From Clonostachys chloroleuca (Eukaryota > Ascomycota > Sordariomycetes > Hypocreales > Bionectriaceae), in NCBI GenBank assembly GCA_037952775.1, contig JBANAY010000003.1:15562001-15626000 (forward strand): a DNA stretch of 64,000 bases. Reading direction: 5' to 3'. The number at the start of each line of letters is the position of its first letter. Position 1 is the first letter of the stretch. Both the position numbers and the translations under genes were made by a program. Under the pieces are notes generated by a model. The model did no database searches. It was not told the DNA's origin and saw only the letters and a list, made by a program, of their open reading frames with translations. Below, one piece after another: positions 44,522 to 57,100 of the stretch.

Positions 44522-45241
44522 ATGAACCCTCTTCGCGTTGGAACTCTGGTTTTCCCATATCAAGCCATTGATACAGTCGGCCCTCTTGATGTCCTCAGCT
44601 CCGGCAGCAAACAAGTCTCGGAATTCCTCAGGGTTTACGGCCCTGTGGACGAAGTGGCCGCGAAGAAGGCTCCAGAGGTTGAATTCCACCATATTGGCCT
44701 CTCTAAAGAACCCGTGCCTTTGACTGCCGGGTTTCTCGTCGTCCCAACAGTTACCATCGAAGATGCGCCTGAGCTGGATATCCTTCTCATCGGAGGCCCG
44801 GTCCCTGAAACCTTTGAGTTGGACCCTAAGTATGCGCAGTACATCCGGCAGCACGTCGCTGCCGGAAAGCTCCTCTTCACCAACTGCACGGGAGCTTTTG
44901 TGGCGGCTTCAGCTGGCGTACTGGACGGCAAGCGGGCAACAATCAACAATGTCGAGTTCGAGTGGGTCAAGAAGCGTTTCCCTGCAGTGAACTGGACCAA
45001 GGAGACCAAGTGGGTGGTGGATGGCAACATCTGGACGGCTGCAGGCGCTGTCGCGGGCATGGACATGGTGGCACACTGGCTCAAGGAGCAATATGGTCCG
45101 GAAGTCCATCGATTGTCGACGATGGGACTCGATTTTGAGCCCCGAGACACCTATGGCGTACTCAATGTCCTTCCCAAGCGATATGACCCTGCTGGAAGAC
45201 AGTTGTTCACTCACGAGTTCTTCTACTTCGATTCCTACTAG
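44522..45241 (+). CDS. DJ-1/PfpI-family protein
   Basis: An intronless 239-residue cytosolic protein of the ThiJ/DJ-1/PfpI superfamily, in the fungal branch close to isonitrile hydratase-like proteins. It has the N-terminal strand LRVGTLVFPYQAIDTVGPLDV, the LDILLIGGP strand before the elbow, and the nucleophile elbow LFTNCTGAFVAASAG with the reactive Cys. AGVLDGKRAT follows, and the C-terminal region has AGAVAGMDMVAHWL. The family length is typical (about 220-240). The precise reaction is not readable from sequence; glyoxalase-like, hydratase or amidase activities occur in this superfamily. Its neighbour on the other strand is an UNC93-like transporter. Confidence 0.85.
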   Translation: MNPLRVGTLVFPYQAIDTVGPLDVLSSGSKQVSEFLRVYGPVDEVAAKKAPEVEFHHIGLSKEPVPLTAGFLVVPTVTIEDAPELDILLIGGPVPETFELDPKYAQYIRQHVAAGKLLFTNCTGAFVAASAGVLDGKRATINNVEFEWVKKRFPAVNWTKETKWVVDGNIWTAAGAVAGMDMVAHWLKEQYGPEVHRLSTMGLDFEPRDTYGVLNVLPKRYDPAGRQLFTHEFFYFDSY

Positions 45242-46091
45242 AAATAACGCCCTCTAGCTTCTGAAAGATAGATAATCTCTTCTCAATATTAAACTGACGA
45301 TCTGATTCCAAGCTCGAATTAAATTCAGGGAAGAACGCGCATCTCCAACATGACCTTCAGTAGTAGACTCTGTTTCAAATGATATTGGTGGCTGCGGGCA
45401 CTGTGACAACTTTTTTAGCAATTGAGCTTCTAAGACAAAGAACTTTGCCCTAGCTTCCTCACCCAAGCTGCTCTGCCTTTCTACAGAAACAGCCTTCGAA
45501 CTTGCCACTGAGTTATACTAGTCACCGATTTTACCTATGCTTAATCAGGGCTTTCGTTTGCCATGATGGTTAAAGTGGCGAATTTCAGGTATCGCTGCGG
45601 TTGATATCGAAATTCCTTGCGACAAATGAGGAAGTCGGCAAGCGGTTAACGGTTGAGAGTGCTAGATATTGCGTACGTTCCTTCTTCAACTTCCTCGTCT
45701 AAGTAAATGAGCAAGTAAGTGTTCTCTTTGGAATTTCTGGGATATAATAAGTATGAAGATGATGGTCCCTGGCCTGCGTAGGCATCAAACATTTCGTCTG
45801 CTGGGACTTCTCTTACGTCTGGCAATTGCTCCGTACGGGTTGTGGTTGCGAGTAAGTCTCTCCAAGCCAACTGTCAAAGACAATAATTTAATCACTTGTT
45901 GATAGAACGGTGGGGGTGTGAGGCTATTCTTATACATCGATCTCGCCGGAGGGGCTGTTCGATGACTGACCCCGATCAAAGGAGAAGCGGTTCTACATCA
46001 TGCCGGTCGCTGAAAAGATGTTTCAATATGCATGTAATTTGGCTACTATTTATTTGATAGTAGTAATCCATTATTATATAACAGTGCAGAA
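45242..46091. other. Intergenic stretch, possible small minus-strand gene
   Basis: Minus-strand frames at 45870-45646 and 45979-45785 may be exons of one small gene (AWRDLLATTTRTEQLPDVRE, then YLLIYLDEEVEEGTY), but I could not find an acceptable intron between them. There is no known domain. Confidence 0.2.
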
Positions 46092-47810
46092 TTAGGTAGC
46101 GCTTGCTGTCACAACAACCCCCTGCTTGTTTGATGCCTCGACTTCGTCCCGAAGGTCTTCGCCGGAAGAATCCGAGTCATCCAGCTTCGCAACCACAGGC
46201 CGTTCGGGAACCAGAAGGACAGCATAGGAGGTTGCTGGAATGGCAATGATAAACATGACATAGGCGACAATCAGATTGACCATGGGTGCCACCTTTGCGG
46301 CTCCAATTCCAAAGGACAAACAGGAACCAATCGACTCGAATGAACGGATGATTCCCACACAGAAAGTCAATGACTCCAGATCGTCAAAGTAAGCGCCAAC
46401 AATCCAGTACACAAACATGTAGTGAGACTCATTCATAAACCTAGCATTCATCAGTCTTCGTGGTTCTCAAAATGGGATGATGATTGTTGTAATGGCGTAC
46501 CTCATGATGACCATGCTGGCAAATGCGCGACCAAATCCTGGAGTCGCCCAGTCAAGTGTGACCTTGGGCACGGTTGTGGAGTAAAGATGCTCGTTTGCAA
46601 TCTGCCAACTCATTGTGGCCAGCATGACCACTGAGAAGCAGGTCCAGGTATACTTGGCGAGCTGGGGGCGGCTGAACCTCTGCAGGTCATATACCCAACC
46701 CCAAGTGATATTTGCCAAGGTAGCCACGATGCCGGAGACGAGAGAGCTCAGAGTGCGAGCTCTAACGGAGAAGCTGAAATCATGGGGTGTTAGCATATTG
46801 CCGGAAACGGTAGCGAGACTGATGTCAAGTTAATTATTGGTGAGGAAAAAAAACATACTAGTTGGTTTGGTAAATGCCCAAGTAGGTGCCGTTCCAGTTG
46901 AAGCCCACGAGAACGGGAATAAGGAACAGCATCTGTTTCTTCTTGAGAAGATTCCACATCTTCTTTAATTCACCCTTGATGGGTTTATCCTTCTGAGGAA
47001 GCTCAAGCTTGCTTCCATCAGGCCGAATGACTTTCTCCGGAGGCGAAACAAGAAGAGCAAAAGGGAGACCAAGGCACTGCAGCGCAATCAGAACGAGGTA
47101 TGTCGTGTATGACACCTTTCCTCGCTGGCCATCGCCGGCGTTGAGTGACAGTTGAATGGAAGCACCAATAAGCTGGCCAAGCTCACGAAGACCGAGCCAG
47201 ATTCCAGCTACACGCGGAAATACTAGTTAGTGAGAGGTACATAAGATGCCATGGCGTGAGGCACATACTGAATTTTCCACGGTCCTTAACTCCTCCATAT
47301 CCCAATGCGATGGCTCCCTCGGAAGCCCACAAGGCCGATGCGGCAATTCCGCAAGTTGCGCCACCAAATAAGACGAACCACTCGACTCCGTAGCGGTTGT
47401 TAACGTACAGGGCTGCTGAGTAGGGTGCATAGCCGAGAGTTCCAATGATGAGAATCTTCTTCACGCCGAATCGGTTCGACAGTAGAGAGAATATGAAGCA
47501 GCCGAAGACCATAATACCAAAAGTCAGAGAGTTGGCTCCATTCACCAAGTACGGCTCTTGCTGGCCTCCAGCACCAGTGTCTTTTCGACGGTTAGTTCAT
47601 CTTTGCACGGGGCGCAAAACTGCCGCTACTTGAGGGTTACATACTGTTGAGTGCATTCCAGATGCCTGGCTGCGTAAAGGAGATGAGGCCTGCCAGTATA
47701 ACATTGAATAGCGGGCTTCGAAACCACCTGGTGAAGCGGGATACGGGCTTTCTGTTGGTCTCTTCAACCTGGGGCGTTGCCGCCTCAGGGGAGATGACTG
47801 AAGAAGACAT
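46092..47810 (-). CDS. MFS transporter, UNC93-like
   Basis: A membrane transporter of the major facilitator superfamily, UNC93-like branch. The ATG at 47810 begins MSSSVISPEAATPQVEE and a cytosolic tail, followed by RSPLFNVILAGLISFTQPG (TM1). The first intron starts at 47644, and joining gives ALNNTGAGGQQ, the usual family motif. Further exons carry the remaining helices (LTFGIMVFGCFIFSLLSNRFGV, ALWASEGAIALGYG, TYLVLIALQCLGLPFALLV, FMNESHYMFVYWIVGAY), and the tail is acidic. The gene has at least five exons. It faces away from the DJ-1/PfpI gene and ends about 850 bp from it. The substrate is unknown. Confidence 0.8.
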
Positions 47811-49024
47811 CTTTGAGTGTTTTCAAGCGGAGTGTCACGGACAGGGAGACGAGATGCTACGCTGCGTCCACGGCTGCGTCCATCTTATATACCAGATGGA
47901 TTACATGGGTAACAATGTCGGTGGTTTCATGACAAGCCGAACCAATGGATAAGGTTATTCTTCCCTGCGCGGGCACAAGCCGACGCTACTGACTTGCATG
48001 GAGTGATGTTGTGATGATGACCCGCCATTGCGCAAACACACCAGCGGCCAATTAGCACGGCCGATTTGCCTGATATGGATTTGAAGAGGGGCCGGTGGTC
48101 ACGCAATTCGCTGCCAGGGGGCGGAAACGAACTATCAGATATTTAAAAGCAGAAGCTAAGCATTGACTAGACAATTTTTCAACAGAAAATTTGTTTCTTC
48201 ATGTTCTTCCCATCTAGAAAGACCCTTAATTTTGTTCTAGACTGAGATACTACGGACCCGGGGAACAGGGAGGCATTGCATTTGATGAGACGTCCAGAAC
48301 ATTGTTCCTTACTGTCAAGTCTACGGCCAGTTTTGTCAGATTCTTGAGGGTTATTGATGATAAATATCCAAGTGGTAATGCACTACTTCAAAATTGCCCA
48401 TTTATATCGTCTTCTACTGTCATCTTCTTCTAGTTATCATGGAAAGTGGCCTGTTCATACTCGCCTTTCGATTTGCAGTAGCGTGGCCGAGCCACCCCTG
48501 GAGGAGTGACATCGTGTGTCATATCGTCGAACATGGGTCTGCTAAATCCCAGTCGTTATTTGAAAGTGTGTTCGCGTCATCAGAGGCCTCTCTTTATAAC
48601 GCATTGATCTAAACGCTTGTATGCGAAGTTTTTGCCTCTAGGAGAATTTTCTTATCACCACCTCTCTTTCTATATGGACCATTTATAAAATTAGAAGAGC
48701 TAGCTAGACTAGGTTCTAATAGCCTCTTTTTCAAAGAGCCTCTAGTTCGATATCGCCAAAACGCCCCTCGCCACTTACGAAATCTCCCGGCAATAACTTA
48801 TGGACTCCGAATAATGATGATGCCAACATTGTCGGTTGTAAATTCACATCGAGCTAGCTGCTTATTGGAACAAGGCCAATTGTAGGATATCTTAGGATAT
48901 CTTCGCATATCGCGCATATTAGGATATACGGTATCGAGGCCTAGTAATGTATTTTGATTTAGGCCACTTGATCTGCTGCGCCCTGCTAAATGACCTAAAT
49001 ATGACAAAAGCCACAGGGCATCGC
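47811..49024. other. Intergenic stretch between transporter and oxidoreductase
   Basis: No gene recognised. GGATATCTT-type short repeats occur at about 48890-48930. The ORF at 48394-48612 is unsupported. Confidence 0.35.
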
Positions 49025-50238
49025 TCATGGCGCCCACGCTGCGCCCTTTGCAATACGCTGCATGAACTTATGAAGCCTTACGGCCTCATCAATGGACATA
49101 TATCTATCCTCCTCACCCTTTGCGAAGGCCTCGTACAACCTTCCAGTGTTCTTGGCGAACCCATGCAAGTCGGTGATATGTGCACCCTCATGTTTATCCT
49201 CGACTTCAATCTCCTCGGCCTTCTCCGCACCCCACGTCTTTACCTGTAGCTTCGCTCCCGCACCGCTGCCCAGGTCACCCTGATACGCCATCCCCTGGTT
49301 GTACGTGAGCTCTAGCTCACCCTTGGTCCCGCTGATGAGCCAGCGTCCGCCGCGGCCGTTGACTGTGGAGCGGACGAAGCGGAGGGCGTAGGAGGCAATG
49401 CCGCCAGAGGAGAGGGTACCCTGAATGAGAAATGAATCGGGCACGGTGACGGGGTAGGCTGGGTTGGTGACGGTGCCAGCTGTGTCAAGGAGTTTGGCGG
49501 TCTTATCTTGGATTTTGAAGATGGACTGTACAGTGGTGAACTCACCGAGGGTATCTACATGGCTCGCTAGACCTAAGTAGAGGAGATGGAAGGTCAGCCA
49601 AGAGGTAAAAAGTCTTTAAGGAGAGGAGGGAGTTACTGACTGTGTCCAAGACCAATGGTGAAACGACTGCCGCCATGCTCCATGTTCAACCAACTCGCTA
49701 GCGCATCGGACCATCCGTCAGCCGTGGTGACGGGAAACGCCGTATCGAAGTACGAGGAGACAACATCGCCGATGTTGCCCTCGCGGAGCACTTTCTTGAT
49801 CTTATGCTGCACAGGATCTGCCATGGCCTGCGCGTCAACCAGTACTTTAACACCCTTCTCGCGGGCCAATTTCTGGAGTTCCTCCATCTGTTCCAAGTTG
49901 GACGCTAGCGGAAACTCCACGAGTAGGTTCTTGCCCGCCAGAATCGCGGGCTTAGCGAGGTCATAGTGCTTGTCGACATTTACGACCACCGAGATCATGT
50001 CAACCTCTGGGTCTGCGGCTATGGCTTCGGTGGAGCCGTAGGCACGGACGTGCTCACCGAGTCCATGGGCGGCAATGGCGCGGGCGGCGGACTGGGCGGT
50101 GGAGTTGCAGACGGCAACGACCTGGTACAATGGTGAGGCTTTGAGGGCGGCGATGTGTATAACACCCCATTGGCCGGCTATGGCGCCGGGTTTGAAGTCG
50201 GCGTTGAGTCCTATGACGCCGATACGAATAGGGGCCAT
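49025..50238 (-). CDS. Gfo/Idh/MocA-family oxidoreductase, Gal80-like
   Basis: Two exons separated by a short intron near 49570-49640 encode an NAD(P)-binding protein of about 380 residues. The N-terminal Rossmann fold is IRIGVIGLNADFKPGAIAGQ, with a long loop and WGVIHIAALKASP as in Gal80-like members. VDMISVVVNVDKHYDLAKPA and the GKNLLVEFP strand follow, where the usual Lys of the EKP motif is replaced (VEFP). The C-terminal beta-sheet domain includes WLISGTKGELELT. The weak EKP motif suggests either a regulator-like Gal80 role or a divergent dehydrogenase. A TATA-like box lies about 135 bp upstream on the same strand. Confidence 0.8.
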
Positions 50239-50969
50239 TCTGCGTAAGAATGCTGAGGCTTGGGAAGAGGGAATGATGTGGAGATCTTTGGAAGTTCTTG
50301 TATGGGATGTTTCGTTTGATAATGAGACAAACGAGATGAGGGACCCAAGAGTCGTGACACTCCTCTAATGCCTTTATATATCTGCTACATCCGGATCATC
50401 TCTTACCACCAAGGACACCATGGCGACGACGATGACGAGATTGGCTGGCGTTGACTACGGAACTTTACTCAATCTCTGGAGATAGTATTCCATGCACCAG
50501 GCCCATTTCTGCGAAGATGTTGTAATCTGTATCCAAAGTCCGGAGCTTTCACAGCGGAGGCCTTTGGGTCCCCACTCAAAATCCGGCGCGCCCCTCCTTG
50601 ATGACCATGGGAAGGTCGCCAGCTGGAGAAATCGATGCTGGATTGTCCGGTACCGGATTCCGCCGATATACACGTGTCAGGGTCTTGTTCACCCATAAGT
50701 CTTTCCTTGTCAAAGATATGCCAATAGCGCCTTGAACAAGGACAACTCTTGTACCGTAGAGGGAAGATCGAGCGAAGTGACAGCCACGGCAAGATTGGTC
50801 TTTAGCTCTACCCCTCAAGCTTCGTCATTGGAGTGTGCTTTCCGGAGAGGCCCACCTGAACTCCGGCGTCTAGCAGGGGAGAACGCAAGCATTGCTATCT
50901 CCGCAGCCCCTTGAACACTCCTTTCATCTTTGTGTCTTGAATCGATCCCAATCAGCAGTGAGAACACGA
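50239..50969. promoter_or_regulatory. Divergent intergenic region with TATA box at 50371-50380
   Basis: This about 730-bp gap separates the Gal80-like gene (minus) from the Zn2Cys6 gene (plus). CCTTTATATA at 50371-50380 is a TATA box for the minus-strand gene. No further coding region is supported. Confidence 0.4.
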
Positions 50970-52832
50970 ATGGCAGATGGAATTTGGTGGAACTCAATGC
51001 CAATCTCCCGTGCGAAAGCCTGCTTCCTCTGCAGGGAGGCCAAAGCCCGGTGCGACAGAACGATCCCTGAGTGTTCCCGGTGCGCGGCGCGGAAGCTCAG
51101 ATGCGTGTACGATGGAAGAAACGGCTTCCGGGGAACAGGCTCGTCTTATCCTTACCCCTCACGTGTAGCCTTACAGTCTAAGGCGCCACAGAAGACGATG
51201 GACCCTCTGGCCCTGCTCCAAGATCAACAGCACCAGGATGGCTCGCTTGCCCGGTTGCTTTCGTCTTCCGCTGAGACGCCGCAGCCTCTGGGAGTAGCTC
51301 AACCAGCAGACGACGACGCTTGGACTGCCGATGGTTTGCTGGGAAGAGATCCCGGCGTGGAGCCCCTCCAGGAGCTTGGCCTCACTGAGGATACCTTTCT
51401 GTTTGGAAACACTGAGCCTCACAACTTCGCTGAAAAGGAGATAATAAGCCCTGACCTGATGAACACCTGGGGATTAGCGGTGGATATGCCAGAGGACAGT
51501 CACGTGCATTCCCATGGGACACGGATCATGCAAGAGATCGTGAAGAGCTCGACTGCCACCACTCAAAAAGATATTGCCGCTCACCCCTCAGCTACAACCA
51601 CCACCACGACTGTAGTTACTGACAAGAGCGGCTCATCAGGTCGCCCTCTCCTGATGAACCCCTTGTTCCGCTCATGTACGATGAGCTCGATCCTATTAGG
51701 CCAAGTCACCAGCTACCCAAAGATGATGGTTGAGGGGGATCAACTACCCCCCTCATCCATCCACCGTGTCACATTGACAACGACCTGGCCCCTGGCTGCG
51801 GAGAGAGGAGCCGTCACCAGTGCTTGCCTCAAGAACTAGCCATTTGTGCGAGTCTGGTGCAGATGTTTTACGAGCGTACCAAGGCCAATACGGATTTCGT
51901 ATGGACTTTGATATATGAGGAGAAAGCCAGGCTTCAACGGGAGGTACGTTTTACAGACTCTTGACTCCCAGGAATCGACAGGTTATCGAGGTCAAGGTAC
52001 TCACCGTTCTCATCTTGTAGTACTTCAAATTCTGTTCAACGCAGCAACTGGCAGCCACACAATCAGCCTTGATACTCCTTCTTCTGCAGGCATCAGACCC
52101 AAGCACCGTTGAGACTCATAACTCAAGGGATCTGCTCAACACTGTTGTGGTAAGATATTCTCGCATCAACTGGATCCGTCGAATAACCTGAAGATCCATG
52201 AGCTAACCACATCATTGCTTCCTTTGATGCGAAGTTTTTCGTCAAACATTTGGCGCGAACGAACGAATGGGCAACTGATGCACGAGACGCCGTCTCAAAT
52301 CGGCGCGAATGGGTGTTCAGGGAGAGCATACGGAGGTGCCTGCTGTGTGCCGGCATCTGCAGCTTTAATTCGGGTCACATGCATGGTGACTTTGGCCGAT
52401 ATGGCTCTCCTCCTTTCCGTGACTAATCTCGACTATAGAGTTCTTGTAGTCCTACATATTGTCGCGAGGCTGCTCGATGGCTTTGTACGCGGTGGCTGCA
52501 CACCCGCTCCTGGGAGCAACTTCCGAACGGTACCGCTCCCATCAAGCCGCGACTTATGGGAGGCTCGCACAAGTAGGGTGTGGACGAGGGACTACAAGAT
52601 GAACATGGCAGCGAGGACCACAGACAAGGTGCTCACGGTAGGGGATATTTTGGAATCTGGCGGTGTGAATAGATCATGTAGTGGCAAGGGTCCGACGACT
52701 CCTGAGCTACTGCCAGAGGTGATGAGACGGGCCGGGAGGCTGGACACTCTGGGGATGCTCGTATGGATGGTGATGCCGTTTGAAGATGCTAGAGAAGTAC
52801 ATGAGCATGAGGCGGCGATATGCTGGTCCTAG
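50970..52832 (+). CDS. Zn(II)2Cys6 transcription factor, one frame gap
   Basis: A nuclear regulator. From the ATG at 50970, residues about 18-46 form a canonical cluster: C-x2-C-x6-C-x6-C-x2-C-x6-C (ACFLCREAKARC, then CSRC). The frame runs to the VEGDQLPP block, where a C6 run (51747-51752) needs one more C to continue as IHPPCHIDNDLAPGCGER. The rest is fungal TF-like: ELAICASLVQMFYERTKANT; intron 51944-52020; exon 52021-52149 with YFKFCSTQQLAATQSALILL; a further intron; then FFVKHLARTNEWA and SRDLWEARTSRVWTRDYK. The last splice junctions are unclear. It may control the adjacent Gal80-like gene; this is inference from position only. Confidence 0.65.
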
Positions 52833-54149
52833 ACCTTCACTCGAGGTTGCTCTATGCCTTGGAAAGCGATGATCTGTTATATGCTTGCAAATTTTGATGC
52901 GGCCTTGGGAGCTAGAGCCATGGTTACGGCAAAAGAGCAGCAATGCTCTGATTAGCGACCAACTCGCTAGAAGGGTGATGGACATGTGCTGAAGCATCAG
53001 ACAGTGCTGCATAGCTGATGCGGCACCGGTGACGCTCCTGAAACTCCAGGCCTTCACTCAACGCTGGCGTCGCCGATAGGTAAAGTATCGAGAGACATTC
53101 TTGGGGTGCGGAAGGCTATTCAAGGATGCAGTAACGGGAAATTCATCAACGCGGCTCGGCGCGAAGATAGGTAAGGAAGTCGAAAAGAAAGAGGATTCTC
53201 ATGCTGCCTCCAAGGATTCACGGAGGGGGCTACCTGTCATTGTGCTTATGCGTGCAGCTTACTGTTGTGCCGCTGCCTAATCAGGGGCAGCCCGGTCTAG
53301 GCTGATCAATGCTACGCTACGAATGATCTTTGGTAGTGGCCTGATATTCCCTCTCTAGGATTATGCTATTGGTAGGCCGTTTAAAGAAGGAAAAATTTAA
53401 AATATTGGAGGTAGTATAGGTATTCTACTGTTCACTAACTGTAGGCTATGGCCATACGGATATATTTAGATATTAATAGGCTTTTAGTAGAATAAAAGAG
53501 GTCTGAACTTTATTTTGATGAAGAGAAATAGAAAATAAAATAGTAATAGAGATATTGTTGATAACTATGTTTAACAAAAGGATACAAAATCATACCTCGT
53601 AAGATTAGGACTCTCGAGATCGTACCTATCTTGCTTCGGTGCTTGTTTCCGATGATTCACCTATGTATATAATATATTGCCGCTAGAATATCTTTCCGCA
53701 TCGCATCAGATCACTTCTGCCATTTCTTGAGCACCACAGCATGCTGCGGGGGGTTGGTTGGGGGCCAAACCTGCCTTTGACCTCCCCAGCAACTGGCAGC
53801 CATGTGAAACCAAAGGACATTGGGAAACTAATGTACTTACGGCGCGACTGGGCTCCCATTATGCGGCCAAGCAGACCGGAGGCCAATCGGAAGCCCTCAT
53901 TTGCCGCGAACTCCCCAAGATGCAGCATCCCAAACCAATAGACTTTCAGCTGGCTGGGCTTACATCAACATTTCCTGTTTCTCAGGAGCTGGCGTATTTT
54001 TAGTATAATATGCAGTTGGTCGTCCCCGATGAAGGAAATTCGGGAGGTAAGTAGCAATCGGAAATGAAAAACCCCTCAAACCAGCTCTGAGCTGCTGGCA
54101 TCCTCATTTCCTGCATCGATTTTCCAAACTTGATTTACATATTTTCGCT
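52833..54149. other. Intergenic, AT-rich stretch
   Basis: Bases 53340-53600 are strongly AT-rich and without open frames. No gene or transposon is seen. Confidence 0.4.
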
Positions 54150-57100
54150 ATGGCTTGCGCCGACATCACTGTCAACAGCCAGGCGCTGGAACAGTTGTCC
54201 AGGGCTGAGCTGGGAGAATTGCGCAACATCAACAGACGTCTCAAGCAATGCGGCGTCGATAAACTCCTTCACATGTCGCGAATCGTTGTCGTTGGCGAGC
54301 GGTCATCCGGCAAGTCTGCCGTCCTAGAAGCAATATCTCACATCCGCTTCCCCGTCAATAATGGAAGCTATAGCAAGCTTGCTATAGAAGTACTTTTTCG
54401 GCCAGCCACAGAAACAAGCGTGCAGGTTACCTTGGGATACTTTGACACAAAACAGCACAGATCCGTCATCACACAGGATGCTTTCAACCAGAACGATCTA
54501 TCTAACATCATACAGACTGCCATCGAGTACATGGACAGTTTGATTGCGGACAAGGCCTTCCTGTATGGTGATATTTGCAAGGTCGAAATTAAAGGACCCA
54601 ACGTGCAGCATCCGTTGGCGCTTGTTGACCTGCCTGACTTTGGAGCAGACACCAAATCCTCGTTTTTAAATGAGAAGCTGATCTTCAAAGCAAGTATCCC
54701 AGATTACATAGACACGAGAAATTGTATTGTACTTGCCGTCATGCCTGCGGACCAGAAGCTGGCATCCAACCAAGCCAAGCTGTGGAGGGCCGAGACAATT
54801 GATCCTGTTGGGGAGAGAACGATCACAGTCATCACTAAACTAGATCTGCTGATCGCTGGGTCCATGGCGGAGGCTGATTATGTGAGCCTTGTGAAAGATC
54901 AAAACGAGGCCCAGAAGTCACACCTGGGATGGCACGCCATCTGCAACACGACCTCGATTGGGGGCTCCAGCCTTGAAGCCCGTGATACTGTTGAGGAGGA
55001 ATTTTTCAGCTCTGGGGCATGGGCCTCTGTTCCGAAGAGCAAAGTAGGTATCTGCAGCCTTAGAAAGAGGATCTGTCGAGCAATATACAGCCGTTTACAG
55101 TACGGCCTCCCTCGAGTCATTGCTGCGGCGGAGGAAAAGCTTCGCCAGAGGGAACGCGAACTATCCAAACTGGGAGCCCCTCGCTCAGAAATCGAACAAG
55201 TGCGGCAATTTCTCACCAAGGTCGCCATCGATTTTCAATTTCTTGCCAGGGACGCCATTCAAGGACGATATGACGATGCATTTTTCGGAGGTCGTCAGGA
55301 TGACCAGCACAAGCTTAGAGCTCAGCTGAAAGCTTTCCACCGAGCGTTCCAGTACACTCTCAAGTCCAGGGGCTCATCAAGAATCATTCGTTCTAAAATA
55401 TTTATGCTAGAGGAACAACCTCCTGAGTACCTCAAAGAGTTCTTTGACAAATATCCCTGCAACTTCCCCTGTCCAATAATCATCAACGAGTCAATCTTGG
55501 AAGCAGAGGTCCATCGCCAAATTGATAAATCTCAAAGCAGCGAAGATATGGCCATTGGCCTGTTCAGGGAGCAAGCCAAACCCTGGAGAGAGATTTCTCA
55601 GTCTCATATTGAGCGCGTCACCTCATTGGTGAAAGCATTCGTCGATGCTGTATTTTTACATCTTTTAGGATCCCCTGACGATGTCGAGACGACAAAAATC
55701 ATCTTGACGACCTTTGTAGATCCTTGGTTTGAGAAGAAAGAGCGAGTTCTTCAAGAAAAACTGGTCGAGCTTCTCCAACCCTATGATGAAGGGCATGCGG
55801 CTCTCTTAGATATCGAATTCGATGCTGCGTTCTCAAACATGTCCGCAAAGAGGGTGGCCAATAGGATGTTCAACCCTGCCAATCTCAAATTTCAGGGCCT
55901 CGCAGAGAGCGCATTGACAGAAGATCAGTCAATGCGTACGCAAAAGGTCATCGACTTGATGTCCGCATGCTACGAGGTAATGTACTTTGTAGCCAAAGAC
56001 AGCTCTATGGATCCCTTTCTAATGCGAAGACAGACTGCACGTAAGACATTCGCAGCGACTGTTATCACTTTAGCTGTAGAGAATTGCCTCGTGACCGATA
56101 TTCCCGAAATTTTTACTCCGATGATAGTGGCTAAAATGAGCAGCTCAACAAGCTCGGTCAAGAGGGTGAAGATGCTCGAGATGAGCGTGAAAGCCTAACT
56201 TTCGATATTGACACATTACGGCATGCTCTCGACATTTGCAAGAAACACAAACCTAGGGCTGTGAACGGTAAGAAGACATCATCCCTATATTATGCTGCAG
56301 AAAAGACTAACTAGAACCAGTCCTTCCCACTCGCACACCACTGCTAGAGTGGGATCTTATCCCCAGTCCAAAGAATCCTAGCGGAGCTCCAGGAGTGCCT
56401 TGTCAGTCAACCCCCCAGAAGCCTCAGCCTGAGGTCAGAAGGGAGCTGAAGCCTGCCGAGGAAAAGCGACCCTGTGCGGTGAAACTCAAAGGTAAACCCG
56501 GTTCCGCGTACGAGGGAAAGCTTATTTCTGTGCGCCTCCCTCCTGATGTGGCATACAATCGGCCAAACTCGTCCGCCAGCTCGAGTCCATCAAATGAAGA
56601 GATATCCTCCACGAGTTCTGTAGATCGCGATGAAAGCGCCCCAACCGCTTCTGCCCAGACAATAAATGATGACACCAACCCATCCCCCAATTCTCTTGTC
56701 AAGAAAGAGCCATCCAGTGGATCCACTGACGAGGCAACAATCAAGGACCAAACGAACTCAAAACTAACCTCGACAACCGAAAATACAGTGAGCGATACCT
56801 CCGACGAGTCAAACGATACTACAGTAAATAAAGAGACTACACCTTCAACACCAGCATTTGTGACCATCTCTCGCGAAGACGAGTCGGGTGAAAAATCATC
56901 AGATAAAAGACTCAAAACAACCGCCAGTACCAATTCCCGCGCATCAACACCCATCGGAAGCTCAAACGTCGCGGTCTCCTCTTCTGTTTCATCTGGCATC
57001 CATACAACCACAACCTCTTTCTCTTTCGTCGTACCAACAGTTGCTACGGGCTTCGAAGCCGATTCTCCCCTTTCCACACCCACGAAGGCTGGAGATATCG

